Part shown: in pieces, positions 1 to 11,002 of the stretch
Numbering within the stretch: position 1 is the first letter of the stretch
How the letters are laid out: each line of letters begins with the position of its first letter
Assembly (NCBI GenBank): GCA_032718865.1
Contig: JALUTQ010000045.1
Span: 1,878,792-1,942,791 of the forward strand
Source: Tilletia caries
Taxonomy: Eukaryota; Basidiomycota; Exobasidiomycetes; Tilletiales; Tilletiaceae
Reading direction: 5' to 3'
Length of the DNA: 64,000 nucleotides
Position numbers and translations under genes: made by a program
The notes under the pieces: model-generated
What the model was told of the DNA's origin: nothing
Databases searched by the model: none
What the model saw: the letters and a program-made list of their open reading frames with translations, nothing else

Positions 1-495
1 TCTTTCACTTGATCCCTCCTCGCCCTTTCCCTCCATGTTGACTGCTTCGTCAAGTCACCCTTAGCGAGTCGGCATGGTGCTCCCGCTTGACGGATTCGAG
101 GGAGAGACAGATAAAGGCCTGAGCCTGGACGAGCAGCGTGCGATGGCTTGGTCGGAGTCGATGGAAGCTGTGAAGCGGGTTGGCGACGGCGTAGTCGCCC
201 TCTTTTCTATTCGGTCGATATGACTTGGGAGCCGGTAGGGTGTTCGCTGTTTGAGATATGAGCGATGAGGCAATGAGATGTGACTTGTATACGTTCTCTT
301 CAATTAGATAAGCCCCCCATCGAGCTCAATTAGTGTAGTGCACTTCAGCATTACCATTTAAGCATATGATCCATCAGCGCATCAGCGGTCTGAACGTAGT
401 TGTGCCCTTTGCAATATGCGATTGATGCTATTGATTGCAGGGTTGAATCTGAATATGTCCCTCCACATTCATCTTCGTTGTCAATGTCGGTATCT
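1..495. other. No recognisable gene
   Basis: Only short unconvincing open frames are present on either strand. The right part is the 3' flank of the minus-strand gene that ends at 496. No repeat, RNA gene or promoter motif could be identified. Confidence 0.4.
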
Positions 496-2685
496 TCACC
501 TTGTGAGCCACTCGTAGTACTCGCCACCTCTACTAATTGTTGGGTCGATGTATGCTTCGGCCATTTGCTGGAAGGTCCATGCGAACCTGAGGTCTGCCCA
601 GGGTACGCCGACGTTTGTTTTTTGCACGACCCAGGTTGTCAAGGACGTCGCGCCCCTCAATAATCGAATGGGAGGTAAAGTATGGTTGTCTGCGACAGCG
701 GACCACATCGTTAATGGGTAGATCGTCCATTCGCACAGCTCGAAGCTAATTCCAGCATCTTGCAGATCAGCCGCAAACCGTTTGGCGCGGAGGGAAATGC
801 GGCTAGAGGTCGATAACCGCTGTCGAAGGCCCACGGGAAGTATCTGGAAACGTCGAAGGCCAACGGGAAGTATTACTTTTGATCAGTACACAGCTCTTCC
901 CTTCTGTACGACCCGATCTCTGGAGTCTGGACTCACCACGCTGACACGCAAAGGCGTTTGGCAGGATCCACCGGTGGAAGAAATGATGTGGAACGGAATG
1001 CCGGCAAAATCATCCTCGCTTACGGTATTTGCCTCGAAGACCGCTCTCTCGACAACGTTCTGAGCCGCTGGCCAGTGGCCACTGTCAGCCATCGGCAATA
1101 ATTGAGGAGGGAAATGTGAAGCCAAAGTAGGGAATAACGCACCAATTTGACGAACGCGTCGCAGAACTCCGAGCGCTCTGCATCGGTGGCGTAGGAAGGA
1201 TATCTGCAGTGATAAGGAGCAAGAGTGCGTTAGGAGACGTGTGTGAACTGTAGCGGGTAGCCACCGAAACTTCTGACTCTCACTGTAGATGCAGATCATT
1301 CCAAGCATCAGAACGCCGGACCGCATCGATGAGGGCGGCTTCCCGTCTTACATGCCCGTGCGCCAAATCCCACATCGCTCGGAGTCGAAGGAGACCCGTC
1401 AAGGAGTATGTCCAGATCCTGTTTTCGTCACCCCGACAGTGCAACTCCAAAAGCCGAGTTTGCATAGCTGCGTCTTGACGGTAATCGATATGAGATCGCT
1501 CACTGCGGACACGCGTGGCCTGGACTGCAGCGTTATTGCGTATGGTGCTGGCAGAAACTGCTACCGTATCGGTGATCCGTACGCCGTAGCCGCGTTGCGC
1601 ATATCTGTGCAAAACGACAACACTTTCAGCATGCACAAAGATGTTAAAGCAAGTAGGTGAACGGACTCACTTCAGGATTGCCTCAGCCGAACAGCTGCGG
1701 ATGGCTCCGGTGACGAATGTATATCCGGTGAACAAAGCTCGCAGTGCCCGTGGAGTGATCCACACCTCGCGACCGTCGAACGCAACGGAAGTAACATCAA
1801 TGGGAGCCTGGACCATTACTTCAATCATGGTGCGATGCAGGGCGAGAGTAACGCAAATCGCGCGTAGATCCAACAATCTGCCGGCCGCTTTGGGTTGAAA
1901 GATAACGCGGGTCGTAGTGCGGATGACCTTGTATTTGGTTTCAAACTCCGTGACATTGCGTCGCATCGTCCGCTCAATTTCTCGGAGTCTCTCTGCAGCT
2001 TCTCGAAGGGTTGAGTTGTGAATGAACAAACTGTGCATCAAATCTTCTGTCAGATTCTGAAGAGCTTTAAGCCGAATACCAAAGAACTCACTTGACGTCC
2101 GCATGTCGATAATTGAAATATTCATTCTCGGTGGGCAGTAAGCAGGCAACGACTGCGCTGCCACCCGCATGAATGAGGCGGAAGTCGAGGCCTTTCAGGA
2201 CCCCAGCTGTGAAGTCTTCAAAGCGGGCCATGAACGAGGACAGCGTCGAGATGGTGCAGAAGGTGGACCGGTTTTTGGTCGAGGAACTTCAGCCCCGCCA
2301 GATTAGTTGGAAGTGCTCTCCTAATTCTATACGACCGAGGGTCGTGAGCGAGAAGGTGGTTGAAAGCCTGGGAAAGCTCATTGCCGAGCCTGTAGAGCTC
2401 AAACATTGAAGCTCCTCTCCTAATAAGCAAGGCGTTATGATGGGCGATGTAGAGGTCGATGTGTGCGTCTCCGGCGCCTGCAAGGTCATCCATAGCCGGA
2501 CGAGCCAATACGACTGAAGTAGACCGGGCGGCCTGATGACGATGTATGTCGTCTGATAGCGAGGCCATGATTCCGCTACCAAACCACTCTGTGGACGTCA
2601 TGCTGAACAGCTGAAGGTGAAACTGTAAGCAAAGGATATGAAGCCGAGCACCTGAGTATAAATGCACCGATAGGCACACAGGCAT
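496..2685 (-). CDS. Unrecognised multi-exon gene, possibly degenerate
   Basis: A chain of minus-strand open segments is joined by typical short fungal introns (for example 844-936, with GTGAGT...CCAG). The last exon runs 843-496 and ends in the motif EYYEWLTR and a stop. Readable blocks include DLYIAHHNALLIRRGASMF near the N-terminus, then AALRALFTGYTFV-type and LKYAQRGYGVRI-type segments. The organisation is reminiscent of an expanded basidiomycete-specific family whose members contain a GG-S/A motif and a GYTFV...YxxRG segment, but I cannot name the family with confidence. Two intron phases do not agree (near 2075 and near 1142), so the copy may carry small indels. It is divergent from the gene at 3272, and the TGACGTT hairpin array lies between them. 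No signal peptide or membrane segment is evident. The start is uncertain; an ATG at 2685 opens the first long segment. Confidence 0.45.
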
Positions 2686-2908
2686 GTCACATGTGCACGT
2701 TCAACATAGGACCAGAATCACGCATTTTCCCGAACGACGATGTTGGCTTACTATACAACCACGTACTGCGACGGTTTGAACAGATCATCAACTTGGGGTC
2801 TCGGAGATGACGTGAATGGTGATGAGCGTCAGCCGTCAACCCAAGTTTGACGCTCGATCGTGCCTGAAACCCAGAAGAGCGGATATCCGGAGCCTTTCAC
2901 ACGATAAA

Positions 2909-3032
2909 ATTTGACGCTTGACGCTTGACGTCTGACGTTTGACGTTTGACGTTTCTTTTAAAGGTGCAAAAAGAAGGTAAAAGAAACATCAAACGTCAAA
3001 CGCGTCAAACGTCAAACGTCAGACGTCAAACC
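2909..3032. promoter_or_regulatory. Inverted array of 7-bp TTGACGT units (hairpin-forming)
   Basis: Left arm (about 2910-2954) is six tandem 7-bp units of the type YTGACGT/CT. The right arm (about 2984-3031) is the reverse complement, six units of type TCAAACG, and a 29-bp purine-rich spacer separates them. The arms can pair into a long stem. TGACGT is the core bound by ATF/CREB bZIP factors, so this could be a multi-site operator between the two divergent genes (2685 minus, 3272 plus). It could equally be a short foldback element. The repeat and inversion are seen directly; the regulatory role is inference. Confidence 0.5.
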
Positions 3033-3271
3033 TCGACCTCGTCGAAATCTTCACCTCAAAGCAGAAAGCGAGGATCACGAAGCAGCGCCTCGGCTCAACG
3101 TCACTCTGTACAGTGAGTGAACAGCCGCTAGTATAACAGTACCTCTATAGTGTCCGAGAGATCCTCACCATAAATACAGTTGACTACTCTACTTGTTCAA
3201 GGCCTTTCGAGTATCTCTCATCCGCTTTGTCTCCTTTACCAGCAGAGCAAAGACTCGCCTACCTTTCAGTC

Positions 3272-4236
3272 ATGCCGCCTCCACCGAGCACTCCGACCAA
3301 CTTCTCCACGTCAAAGACCTCCAAGTGGACAACTCATTTGTCGATCACCACTGATCTTATCATCGGCACCGGAACTTCCATCAACTGTGTGCATACCCTC
3401 GAAGCGACACTGTACGACCTCGACAACAAAGGTCATTCAGGGATCGTGAACCTCTGGTCTCGGGACATCCCTGCACAAGGCGCATACATCATCACGAATG
3501 CCTCACTTGCCACGCACCCAATGCGCTGCTTTGTCTCTGATCCGCTGGCCATCCGCCATATCCCTGCTGAGGTCGATGGTGAGCATCAGTTGAAAAGATT
3601 CTGACCTGTTTTTGCGCCTTTCTTTTAGTCTCACTTCGTTGCTTCCCACTCATACTTTCTGCACTTCTAGGAAGCAACCCGACCGCTCCGTCATCTCTCA
3701 CCGAAGGAGTCCCGTTTGTCTCCGGAACTGGAGTCTTGACGGAGGTCGATCCGACGAGGAAGAAGGCATTTTTGATCGGACATGTGTATCTGAACAAAGT
3801 TCACGGATGGACTACCTTCAAGATTTTCCTCACCTTCGAAGACCACGTCCGATTCAACCCTTGGCTCATGCCTGCCGCAAATTCGCTTTGCAACATTGAA
3901 GGAGTCGTTTCCGGAAAGGCTGAAGACGGTACAATGGAAATCTACCTTCGGCGTATATCTGCACTGGGACAGGCCCCTTCCGATCTGCTCCAATCGCTGG
4001 GAATGGGCCAACAGGCGCAGACATCGCACCGAGCTTCAAGACTGAAGGAGCTTCGTGAAGCCGGAAGCAAACGCCACATCCCTGTCATTGACAAGGACGA
4101 AAGTCTGATGGCGGAGGCAGGCGTAACCAGTGAGCCGCCAAATGCGCCAAAGGCGGTAAAGCATGGCATAGTCACGCAGCCGCCAAACTCCCCTTCGCCA
4201 GCTCCGGGAACGCGCAAGCGTGGTCGTGCCGAGTAG
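3272..4236 (+). CDS. Unrecognised 290-aa protein, two exons
   Basis: Exons 3272-3578 and 3671-4236 are joined by a 92-bp intron (GTGAGC...TTCTAG). The joined frame is open for exactly 291 codons including the stop, so the gene looks intact. The start codon begins MPPPPSTP. The middle (about residues 30-180) is a globular, beta-rich stretch containing KAFLIGHVYLNKVHGW and an IEGVVSGKAEDGT segment. The last 60 residues are polar and proline-rich and end in the basic tail TRKRGRAE, compatible with a nuclear protein. The alternation of short hydrophobic strands could suggest an OB-like fold, but no family was recognised. It lies about 240 bp right of the TGACGT hairpin array. Confidence 0.6.
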
Positions 4237-5463
4237 TGGGTGCTGGAAGGCAAGGCTTTACGTAGGATAACGACACGATTGTTGCAGTGTTGATCACTTT
4301 CGCGGTCCAGTATCTCACTCGATCTTGCATCACCATTCCCTCATCCTTTAGCATCACGAATCATGATCTTGTAGTTCGTCTCTGATATGAATTAAATCCT
4401 TTCTCCGCTATCCATTGATTACTCGTTGCCAGAATCATAGTCGATTCCAATTATATATGGCGAGAAGCCAGATAGCCAGAAGGAATGGCGAAAAGCGAAA
4501 AAGGGTCAGAGAGGGATGGCAGGAGCTGGTGGAGGAGAACTGGGAAGCAGAGGAACGACAACAGCAGAAGCGGGTCAGCTCGCACAGTCGCACCGGTGGA
4601 TGGGATGAACGTGGGGGAGAAGACAATGACAGACTCACCGTCTGGCTGGTCCTGATGTCGCCGTCTCTGAGGGAAAGGGGGGAAAGAGAGAAAGGGAGAG
4701 GTCTGCAAAAAAAGAGGGAGAGAGAGAAAGAGAGGGTTCTGCAGAGAGAGGGAGAGGAAAGAAAGAGAGCGCACGCGCCGAGGTGAGGACGTAGACGTAC
4801 ACGCGAGCGCAGGGGCAGAGGCAGAGACAGAGGCAGACTGGCAGAGACAGAGGCAGAGGCGGAGATGGAGGTGGGAGGCAGAGGGGGGAAGGGGGCGGAA
4901 CTCACCTGGAGCAGTGGATGGTCTTGATGTGATGTGGAATGTGGCCGTGTGGCGAAGGTGAAGTGAAAGCGGTGGTGGTGATGGTGTGGCGAACACTTGG
5001 TATGTCACCCTTTCTGAGAGGGAATGAGAAGATGGTATGGGACGTTGTTGGCGAGGTAGCTGGCGAGAAAGACCGTTTCGCGCCCTTTTATTTTCATCTC
5101 AATGATACTGAATTGAAGGGAAAGGGGAAATCTCAGAAAGAAATGAGATATGAGAATGGATGCTCCTTCCGAGCTTTGCCCTTCTCACTTCTGTTCTCAT
5201 CTCAATTCTCAACGATCATGAAGAGAGGGAAAAAGCGGAAATTTCAGAAAGAAATAAGAATGAACGGATGCTGATCTACAGAGCGGACTGCGGAGAGCCT
5301 CGCCCTTCTGTTCTCAAATGTCCGGTGTCCCCTGCTAGCTAACTGCCTGCTTCACATCCGCAGCTTTGCCCTTCCTGCTCTCATCCTCGTTCTCGACCTT
5401 CGTCTTCATCAAACTTTCTACTCCGTTTCGCCTGAAACACTTCACACGGCAGGCCAAAGTCCA
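4237..5463. repeat. Purine-rich low-complexity tract and short duplicated segments
   Basis: No convincing gene. Around 4660-4770 the plus strand is dominated by GAGAGA/GGGAGA runs, and 4800-4880 by imperfect GGCAGAGACAGA repeats. Open frames on either strand here (Arg/Glu-rich or Ser/Leu-rich) are products of this composition. A diverged duplicated segment, recognisable by AGCTTTGCCCTTC next to TGTTCTCATC-like sequence, occurs near 5175 and again near 5360. The last 100 bp are the 5' flank of the repeat-protein gene at 5464. Confidence 0.5.
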
Positions 5464-7043
5464 ATGTCTGCTACCGAGCGAGGCAACCCTCCCTGGTATG
5501 CGTATCCTGCTCGTTACCTCTCAGCTCCCTTCTCGCAGCATCCGGTACAACAACAGTCCAGCCGTCACGATCTGACGTTTTACCGCCCTCAAGGACCTGG
5601 CACCCAGCCTGCTTCGCATCAAAACATGTTCGATACCTCGCTCGGCGGGCCTCAACCTCAAGCTCCTCTTTCCCTTCCAGCCTGGACGAAACCGCCTGCC
5701 AACAGTATGTTCGGGCCGCAAGGACCTCGGGCCCATCCTCCTTGGCATCAGAACATGTTCGATACCTCGCTCGGCGGGTCTCAACCTCAAGCTTCTCTTT
5801 CCCTCTCAGCCTGGACGGAACCGCCTGCCAACAGTATGTTCGGACCTCATGGACCTGGTGCCCAGCCTCCTTGTCATCAAAACATGTTCAATACCTCGCT
5901 CGGCGGGTCTCAACCTCAAGCTTCTCTTTCCCTCTCAGCCTGGACGGAACCGCCTGCCAACAGTATGTTCGGGCCGCAAGGACCTCGGGCCCATCCTCCT
6001 TGGCATCAGAACATGTTCGATACCTCGCTCGGCGGGTCTCAACCTCAAGCTTCTCTTTCCCTCTCAGCCTGGACGGAACCGCCTGCCAACAGTATGTTCG
6101 GGCCTCAAGGACCTGTTGCCCAGCCTCCTTGGCATCAAAACACGTTCGATACCTCGCTCGGCGGGCCCCAACCTCAAGCTCCTCTTTCCCTTTCAGCCTG
6201 GACGGACCCGCCTGCCAACAGTATGTTCGGGCTGCAAGCACTTTCGACTTTGGACGTCATGCCGGGATCGTCCCTTGCGGGTCACTTCGACGACGGTGAT
6301 CAGCTAGCGTACACCACGATCACAACTGGTGTCGGCCATGACACGCAGCTTCTGACATCTGGTGATGTCCTACAAAGTTGTGAGACGGTAAGCATTATGA
6401 TTCGTGATTCCTCGAGCTCTGCTCAGTGCTCTGCCTACATTGCTGATGTATTGACCAAACTCGCCTTTGCGCTATAGAATGACGACCAGGGTCATCTGGA
6501 CAGCGAAAGAGGCTGCTCTACTGGCATCTCCATTACGAAGGTTCAAGGCGCGACCATCAAGTCGCTGAAGAAACGTTTTCGGTTTCAACCTACATCTATC
6601 GCAACCAGTCAGCGCACGCGAGCTGGAGCTGGCACATGGGCGCGTCTTTATGCTCGGCACCGACGACCAGAACTATCAGCGAGCGTTCTGCCTCTGCCCG
6701 CCGGGTTTCCTGACGTTACCCTTGTCGTGTGGATGATACTGAACCCCCTAAGCAGCAAGGAATCCTCTACCGGCAGCTCTACAAGAGCACATTGCACTTG
6801 TCCAAGCACGCATCAGACGCAAGCATCAGGCAGCGGCTTCAAGCTTATCTGGTTCACTATGCGATCGGGCCCAACAAAGGGGAACGGATGCTTTCGGATG
6901 CGTCTCGGTATGTGCACTTCCAATTCAAGAAAGGTTTGACACCAAGAGCCAAAAGTCATCAAGAGATGATCATCCTGCCCGACAAAAATTGCCCATACCT
7001 CAAAAAAGCCAAGAAGCCGCGACGATTCGACGTGAAATTGTAA
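5464..7043 (+). CDS. Proline-rich tandem-repeat protein, 3' part frame-disrupted
   Basis: Exon 1 (5464-6387) starts MSATERGNPPW and is open for 308 codons. A 90-bp intron follows (6388-6477, GTAAGC...CTATAG), in phase 0. Residues about 40-255 are five tandem copies of a 43-residue unit with the core WHQNMFDTSLGG and AWTEPPANSMFG. Downstream, the readable protein hops through all three frames: it runs to about 6575 in the exon 2 frame, then ELELAHGRVFMLG, then a PGFPDVTLVV stretch, then KQQGILYRQLYK to the stop at 7041-7043. This implies two or more 1-nt indels, or very small introns that I cannot define. The repeats predict a disordered low-charge protein. No known domain was found. The 3' half may already be non-functional. 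Confidence 0.55.
5588..6232 (+). repeat. Five tandem 129-bp repeats
   Basis: The string AACAGTATGTTCGG recurs at 5701, 5830, 5959, 6088 and 6217, exactly 129 bp apart. Copies are highly similar; copies 2 and 4 are almost identical. Because 129 is divisible by three, all forward frames stay open through the array, which creates spurious overlapping frames. Confidence 0.9.
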
Positions 7044-7157
7044 CCAGTAGTGTGTAATTGTCAAACTGGGTGCTCTGTTCTCAAAATAAATAAAAATCAT
7101 TAGCTGTCACGCTGTCATTCCGCTGCTGACTCCTGACTGCTGAGTGTTGATGCGCTC

Positions 7158-8190
7158 CTAATACACGGGAGTCGAGGAGAATGAAGCGAGAGATGACAAG
7201 CCATGCGTTATCTGGATACCATCACCGGGGAAGAAAAGGTTATGCTGAACCGGGCGAAAAGGGATCAACGTACCACATAGCACCATTCTGGCGAGCAGAT
7301 AGTGCGCGCTACAGTTCGAGCAGGGAGCGCAGGATGTGGAGTAGGCGACGAGGAGCATGGCGACGCCGTAGAGAGCCATGATGATGCCGCAGTTGGGAGA
7401 AGCGGCACCACGCTTGAAGCTGGGACAGTTGGAGCGGGCGGCGGGGTAGATGCCGCGACTGTGGTGGGCAAGGGTTGGAGGGAAGTTCCGTCCGGAGCTG
7501 GTTCGACGGGCGCGTGGGGAGAAAGTAATGGCTTGCGGGTCTCATCTCGCACAGAAGCAACGACCTCACTGCTCATCGTGGACGGGGTAACACGCCTGCG
7601 ATCGCTGGTGGCGCCAATTGAACAGGGATGTGGTCTTCGGTCCAGTCTGGTGAAGGGTCGGCTCCGCAGAGTTTGCAAAATTCTCGCCCAAGCACCCACG
7701 ACGCTGTTGATTGCCGTATAGATGGACGCCGAGGTTCGAGAGCTTCCGGGGAGGGACATGAAGGTCCCTGAGGCAGATTCTACACCGCCATTGTTCGAGC
7801 TGTCGTCCGGACTCCTTGACCTTCGGACCTCGTCTTGAAGCATCCATAGAACGACCGACGTAGTGGTAATACTTCATGTATCCCACCCCATTGCGCGTTT
7901 GGCCTGATTGCTGACAGCGCTTTCCAACAAGACGAGAACGGTGCCTGCTGAAAGTGGGCCTCTGTAGCATGCTGCTATGGTTCTTTGAAGCTCCGGAATT
8001 GCTGTCCAGAAAGGCCGCTCTTGTGCTGGCGTCGCTGAAAGTGGGAAGGAAAGCAAGCGCGGCATCGTCCAAAGTCAGCAAGCGAGTCTGCGGTGGGGTC
8101 GTTGGGAAGCCATGGAGCAGCGTTATGATCTCGATGAAACTCACACGCGACCAGAGGTGTGCTCGTGTCGGAAGGTGACTCGGCGGTCAT
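7158..8190 (-). CDS. Putative minus-strand gene with a BED-like zinc-binding motif
   Basis: A minus-strand exon starting at ATG 8190 (MTAESPSDTSTPLV) is followed by a likely 112-bp intron (GTGAGT...TTTCAG), then a long open region. One frame contains QWRCRICLRDLHVPP followed by KLSNLGVHLYG, which resembles the W-x-CxxC...L..HL pattern of BED fingers found in hAT transposases and some regulators, although the last ligand is not evident. A competing frame over the same DNA (7843-7265) is rich in Ala, Pro and Ser. A third, at 7379-7158, has a hydrophobic stretch MALYGVAMLLVAYSTS. I cannot decide which is translated; exon phases are ambiguous. It could be a decayed hAT-type gene, which matters because hAT-type MITEs occur elsewhere in the window. 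Confidence 0.3.
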
Positions 8191-8758
8191 GCTTGTGTCT
8201 GTCTGTATGCTGCTGACCTCGGGGTGCGTGAGCGGTGAAAGTGCGGGCCGTGATGGAACTTATCGCGCTATGTAACTGTACTTACTAGTACTCCTTATTG
8301 CATATGGGACAGTGAAGGAGAAGGAGGGGATTTTGCGATGTACGGTGTCGCGAAAAATCCATTTTCCCCATTCAAATGAGAAGACTCGGCTGACAACGGC
8401 TGTATGTCGACAGGGACTGACTGGTCGCCCCAACAACGACAGCCAGCAACCCCTTCCCCGAGGTGCAGGGTCACCGTCACGATTCCCACCCGACGGCCGT
8501 CATCTTCTCAATGAGGCCGGATCTGAAATTACCTCTACTGGCGCCGTCTCAACCTCTCATACTGCTACCGCCATCGCCGTCGTCACCAACGTCGACCTGG
8601 ATCATCAAGCACGACCTCAACGCACCCCATGCTTCACGCGCAAGCTCACCGCAGACATGGACGCACAGAAGGCCCCCTCTCTATTCACAGCAAACCTCCT
8701 TTAGGAATTCTCCCCCTGCTCCTTCTCCCCATCTCCATCCCCAGAAAACACTCCACAA
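8191..8758. other. Intergenic, 5' flank of the PP2C relic
   Basis: Only composition-driven short frames are seen. No repeat or RNA gene was recognised. Confidence 0.4.
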
Positions 8759-10550
8759 TCAGCGGACAAACACTTTCCGAACCCGTCATCGAGAAGCATA
8801 CCTCCGTAGATGAGGACGCCACGCTTGCCTAGGGATGGCGAATCAGTGCGTATTCTTTTGCCTCCCACCGAGCGGTCCTGCTCCTCGGCTTCTTCTGACA
8901 TTGATTCTTTCTCTTTCCTACAGGCATGGAAGATGCGCACGCTATCATCCTCAAACTTACCGACGCCGACGATAAGGACAACATCACCTTTTTCGCAGTA
9001 TACGATGGCCACGGAGGTCAGTTGTTCGCTTCTCCTGTTCGGATAACACCTGCGCAATCTAGACATGTCACTGACCCAAAAATGGTGCTGACGCGTGTTG
9101 GATTTTATAGGCTCTGCCGTAGCCAAGTACGCAGGCAAGACGGTCCATGGCCGATTAGATCTGTCGATTCCCAAATCTCGACCAAGCTACGTTGTCTCCG
9201 CCGAAAAGCCAGGGACGGACGTGGTCGCCTCTGTTGCCGCCGCTTTCGCAGTTGGCTACCTTCTCTACTCCGGCACCGCCCTACCCCTGCGAGCGAACGG
9301 AGACAGCAAAGACGGAAGCGTCCCAAGCTCGCTCCAAAATGCTACGTACGCACAAACCCTCCTCACCCGCGCTCAATCCCTCTACGCCTTCGCCCGGACG
9401 GCCAATCGCATCAGGTCGCCCACCGCGTCGTCCCTGCCCTGGACGACTCCTACCCTTCTTCCGACTGGCGCGACAAGCTCGCCTATGCGGGCGCCATGCT
9501 CACCCTCGCTACCGGTGACGAAGTGGTGGCCAATCAGATACTGCAGTAGTATGCGGATATTTTGATGCCACCGATCGGCACTACGCTCAACTGGGATGCT
9601 CGAGCGCCCGTGATTTCGGTCCTCCTCGCACAGGCTGCGGTACTTCATCCGAACTCGGGACTCAACCTCACTCGCTTCCAATCGGACACAGAGGCATGGC
9701 TCGATCCCTTCGCGAAAGGGTCAGCGTCGAGGGGCTCCTCCGTCACCTTCACGCCCGGTGGACTGGCCTGGTGGCAAGGCTACAGCTCGAGTTCGTCTCT
9801 CAACCCTGCTATAAATGCCGCCGCGGTGGCCCTAGTCTACTCTGGATTTGCGACGGGAAACAAAGCGAGCACATATCTGTCCTTTGCGCACTCGCAGATC
9901 GACTACGTGCTGGGGAAGAACCCTATGAATGGGGTCTACATGGTCGGTCAGAGCCCCGACAGTGCCGAGAACCCGCATTCAGCCATGGCTTCGGGTGGAA
10001 CGGACATTGGCAATATCGGTACGTTTCCCCTCTTTCTCTTCTGCCCTTGATATCCCTATCTCAAATTTACACACCTCTTCTTTTTCATTCGCACCTCGCC
10101 TGCTATCAGACAACAACCATCCGGTGGAAGCACATGTCCTGTACGGCGCCCTCGTCGGCGGACCTAATCACAAAGACCGATACCACGACATCCGGTCGGA
10201 CTACACCCAAACCGAGCTCGCCCTGGACCTCCAAGCGGGCCTCGTTTTCCTCGCCGCGTCCCAATTGGCCAACTCGACGGCGACTCAACCCTTCTACGTA
10301 GGACTGACGACGCCGCGTAGCTATGACCACAAGCCCACCAATCAGAGTACGTCACATTTCCTCCTCCTATCCCTAACCATGTCGATGACCTTTACACTGA
10401 TTGTCCTCTTCTATTTTTCTCACACTTCTCTTTCCGCAGAGGAAACGGCTCGTATCACTGGTGCTGGTGGCTTCGTCGAGTTCGGTCGGGTAAACGGCAA
10501 CCTTGCCCTCTCCCGCGCCCTGGACACACCCGACGACATCGCGCCGGTCT
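8759..10550 (+). pseudogene. Protein phosphatase 2C relic interrupted by a GH9 fragment
   Basis: The 5' piece reads GQTLSEPVIEKHTSVDED, the usual N-terminus of Ptc2/Ptc3-like PP2C enzymes, which dephosphorylate Ser/Thr residues using two metal ions. The expected initiator Met is absent, and a short internal deletion leaves an in-frame TAG before GWRIS (about 8828). Exon 8924-9016 gives MEDAHAIILKL and FFAVYDGHGG, carrying the metal-binding Asp/Gly signature. After an intron (9017-9110) the next exon reads SAVAKYAGKTVHGRL. PP2C sequence then stops at about 9160 and resumes only at about 10316 with SYDHKPTN. After another intron (10347-10439) it gives GFVEFGRVNGNLALSRAL and ends near 10550. The catalytic middle is replaced by a GH9 fragment and the C-terminal part is missing. 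Introns are retained, so the copy arose at DNA level. Confidence 0.8.
9161..10312 (+). pseudogene. Glycoside hydrolase family 9 (endoglucanase) fragment
   Basis: The fragment starts with SRPSYVVSAEKPGTDVVASV (GH9 region after the catalytic core entry) and continues TYAQTLLTRAQSLYAFA. It includes YVLGKNPMNGVYMVGQSP and, after a 91-bp intron (10019-10109), a DNNHPVEAHVLYGALVGGP stretch. The segment RSDYTQTELALDLQAG contains the C-terminal D-Y...E motif typical of GH9 enzymes, which cleave beta-1,4-glucans by inversion. The N-terminal third, with the DAGD catalytic-base motif and any signal peptide, is missing. A frameshift near 9400 and an in-frame TAG at 9547-9549 break the rest. Both ends lie inside PP2C sequence. 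The piece cannot encode an active enzyme. Confidence 0.8.
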
Positions 10551-10594
10551 TCAACACGAACGCAGGCGGTGCAGCCGGTGGACTGGGCGCGAGC

Positions 10595-11002
10595 CTACAC
10601 GGTGCTCTGGCTGGCGGACCAAGACGTGGTGCAGGTGGCGCCGGCGCTGATTCGGAGGAAGGCGGTTCTGGACAGGCTGGCGTGGATATCCCGCGCATGC
10701 AGACCAGCAGCTTCATGGCTGGCGAGGAGATCACCAGGTTTGGTGATCAGAATGATCGGAACGTTGCCGTTGGCGTCGCGGCCAGCCAAACCCTCCTCGA
10801 AGTCGCGCGCATGGAGACCGATAGCTTCCTCGTGGGCAAGGAGCGCCTCGGGGCTGGCGAGGAGGAAGATCGAAGCCTTGCCACCGGCGTCGCCGGCTTT
10901 GGGAGCATCAGTACTGGGGGCGGCACGCGGGATGGGAGCAGCGAAAACCGAGGCGGCGGCGGCAGCGAGAGCAAGAGCGATGGTAGCGGCGACAGTCTTC
11001 AT
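10595..11002 (-). CDS. Small secreted protein with two internal repeats
   Basis: An intronless 135-residue frame starts at ATG 11002 with MKTVAATIALALAAAAASVF, a clear signal peptide with likely cleavage after the VFA/AP region. The mature part holds two imperfect repeats of about 30 residues, each with the pattern I-LL/I-T-x-P-x-x-LL-A-H/S-E-A followed by GLHARD. The protein is short, has few cysteines and has no recognised domain, so it could be a secreted effector-like or cell-wall protein. It lies convergent with, and just downstream of, the PP2C relic. It is GC-rich, and long frames also exist on the other strand, so expression evidence would be needed. Confidence 0.5.
   Translation of the reverse strand: MKTVAATIALALAAAAASVFAAPIPRAAPSTDAPKAGDAGGKASIFLLASPEALLAHEEAIGLHARDFEEGLAGRDANGNVPIILITKPGDLLASHEAAGLHARDIHASLSRTAFLRISAGATCTTSWSASQSTV

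Noticed and set aside
4435..5008. Ser/Leu-rich minus-strand frames of 156 and 185 codons
   Set aside because: They are antisense to GA-rich low-complexity DNA with no domain.
5742..6307. Additional long plus-strand frames over the 129-bp repeats
   Set aside because: The repeat length is a multiple of three, so stop-free frames arise automatically; only the frame starting at 5464 has a plausible start, intron and continuation.
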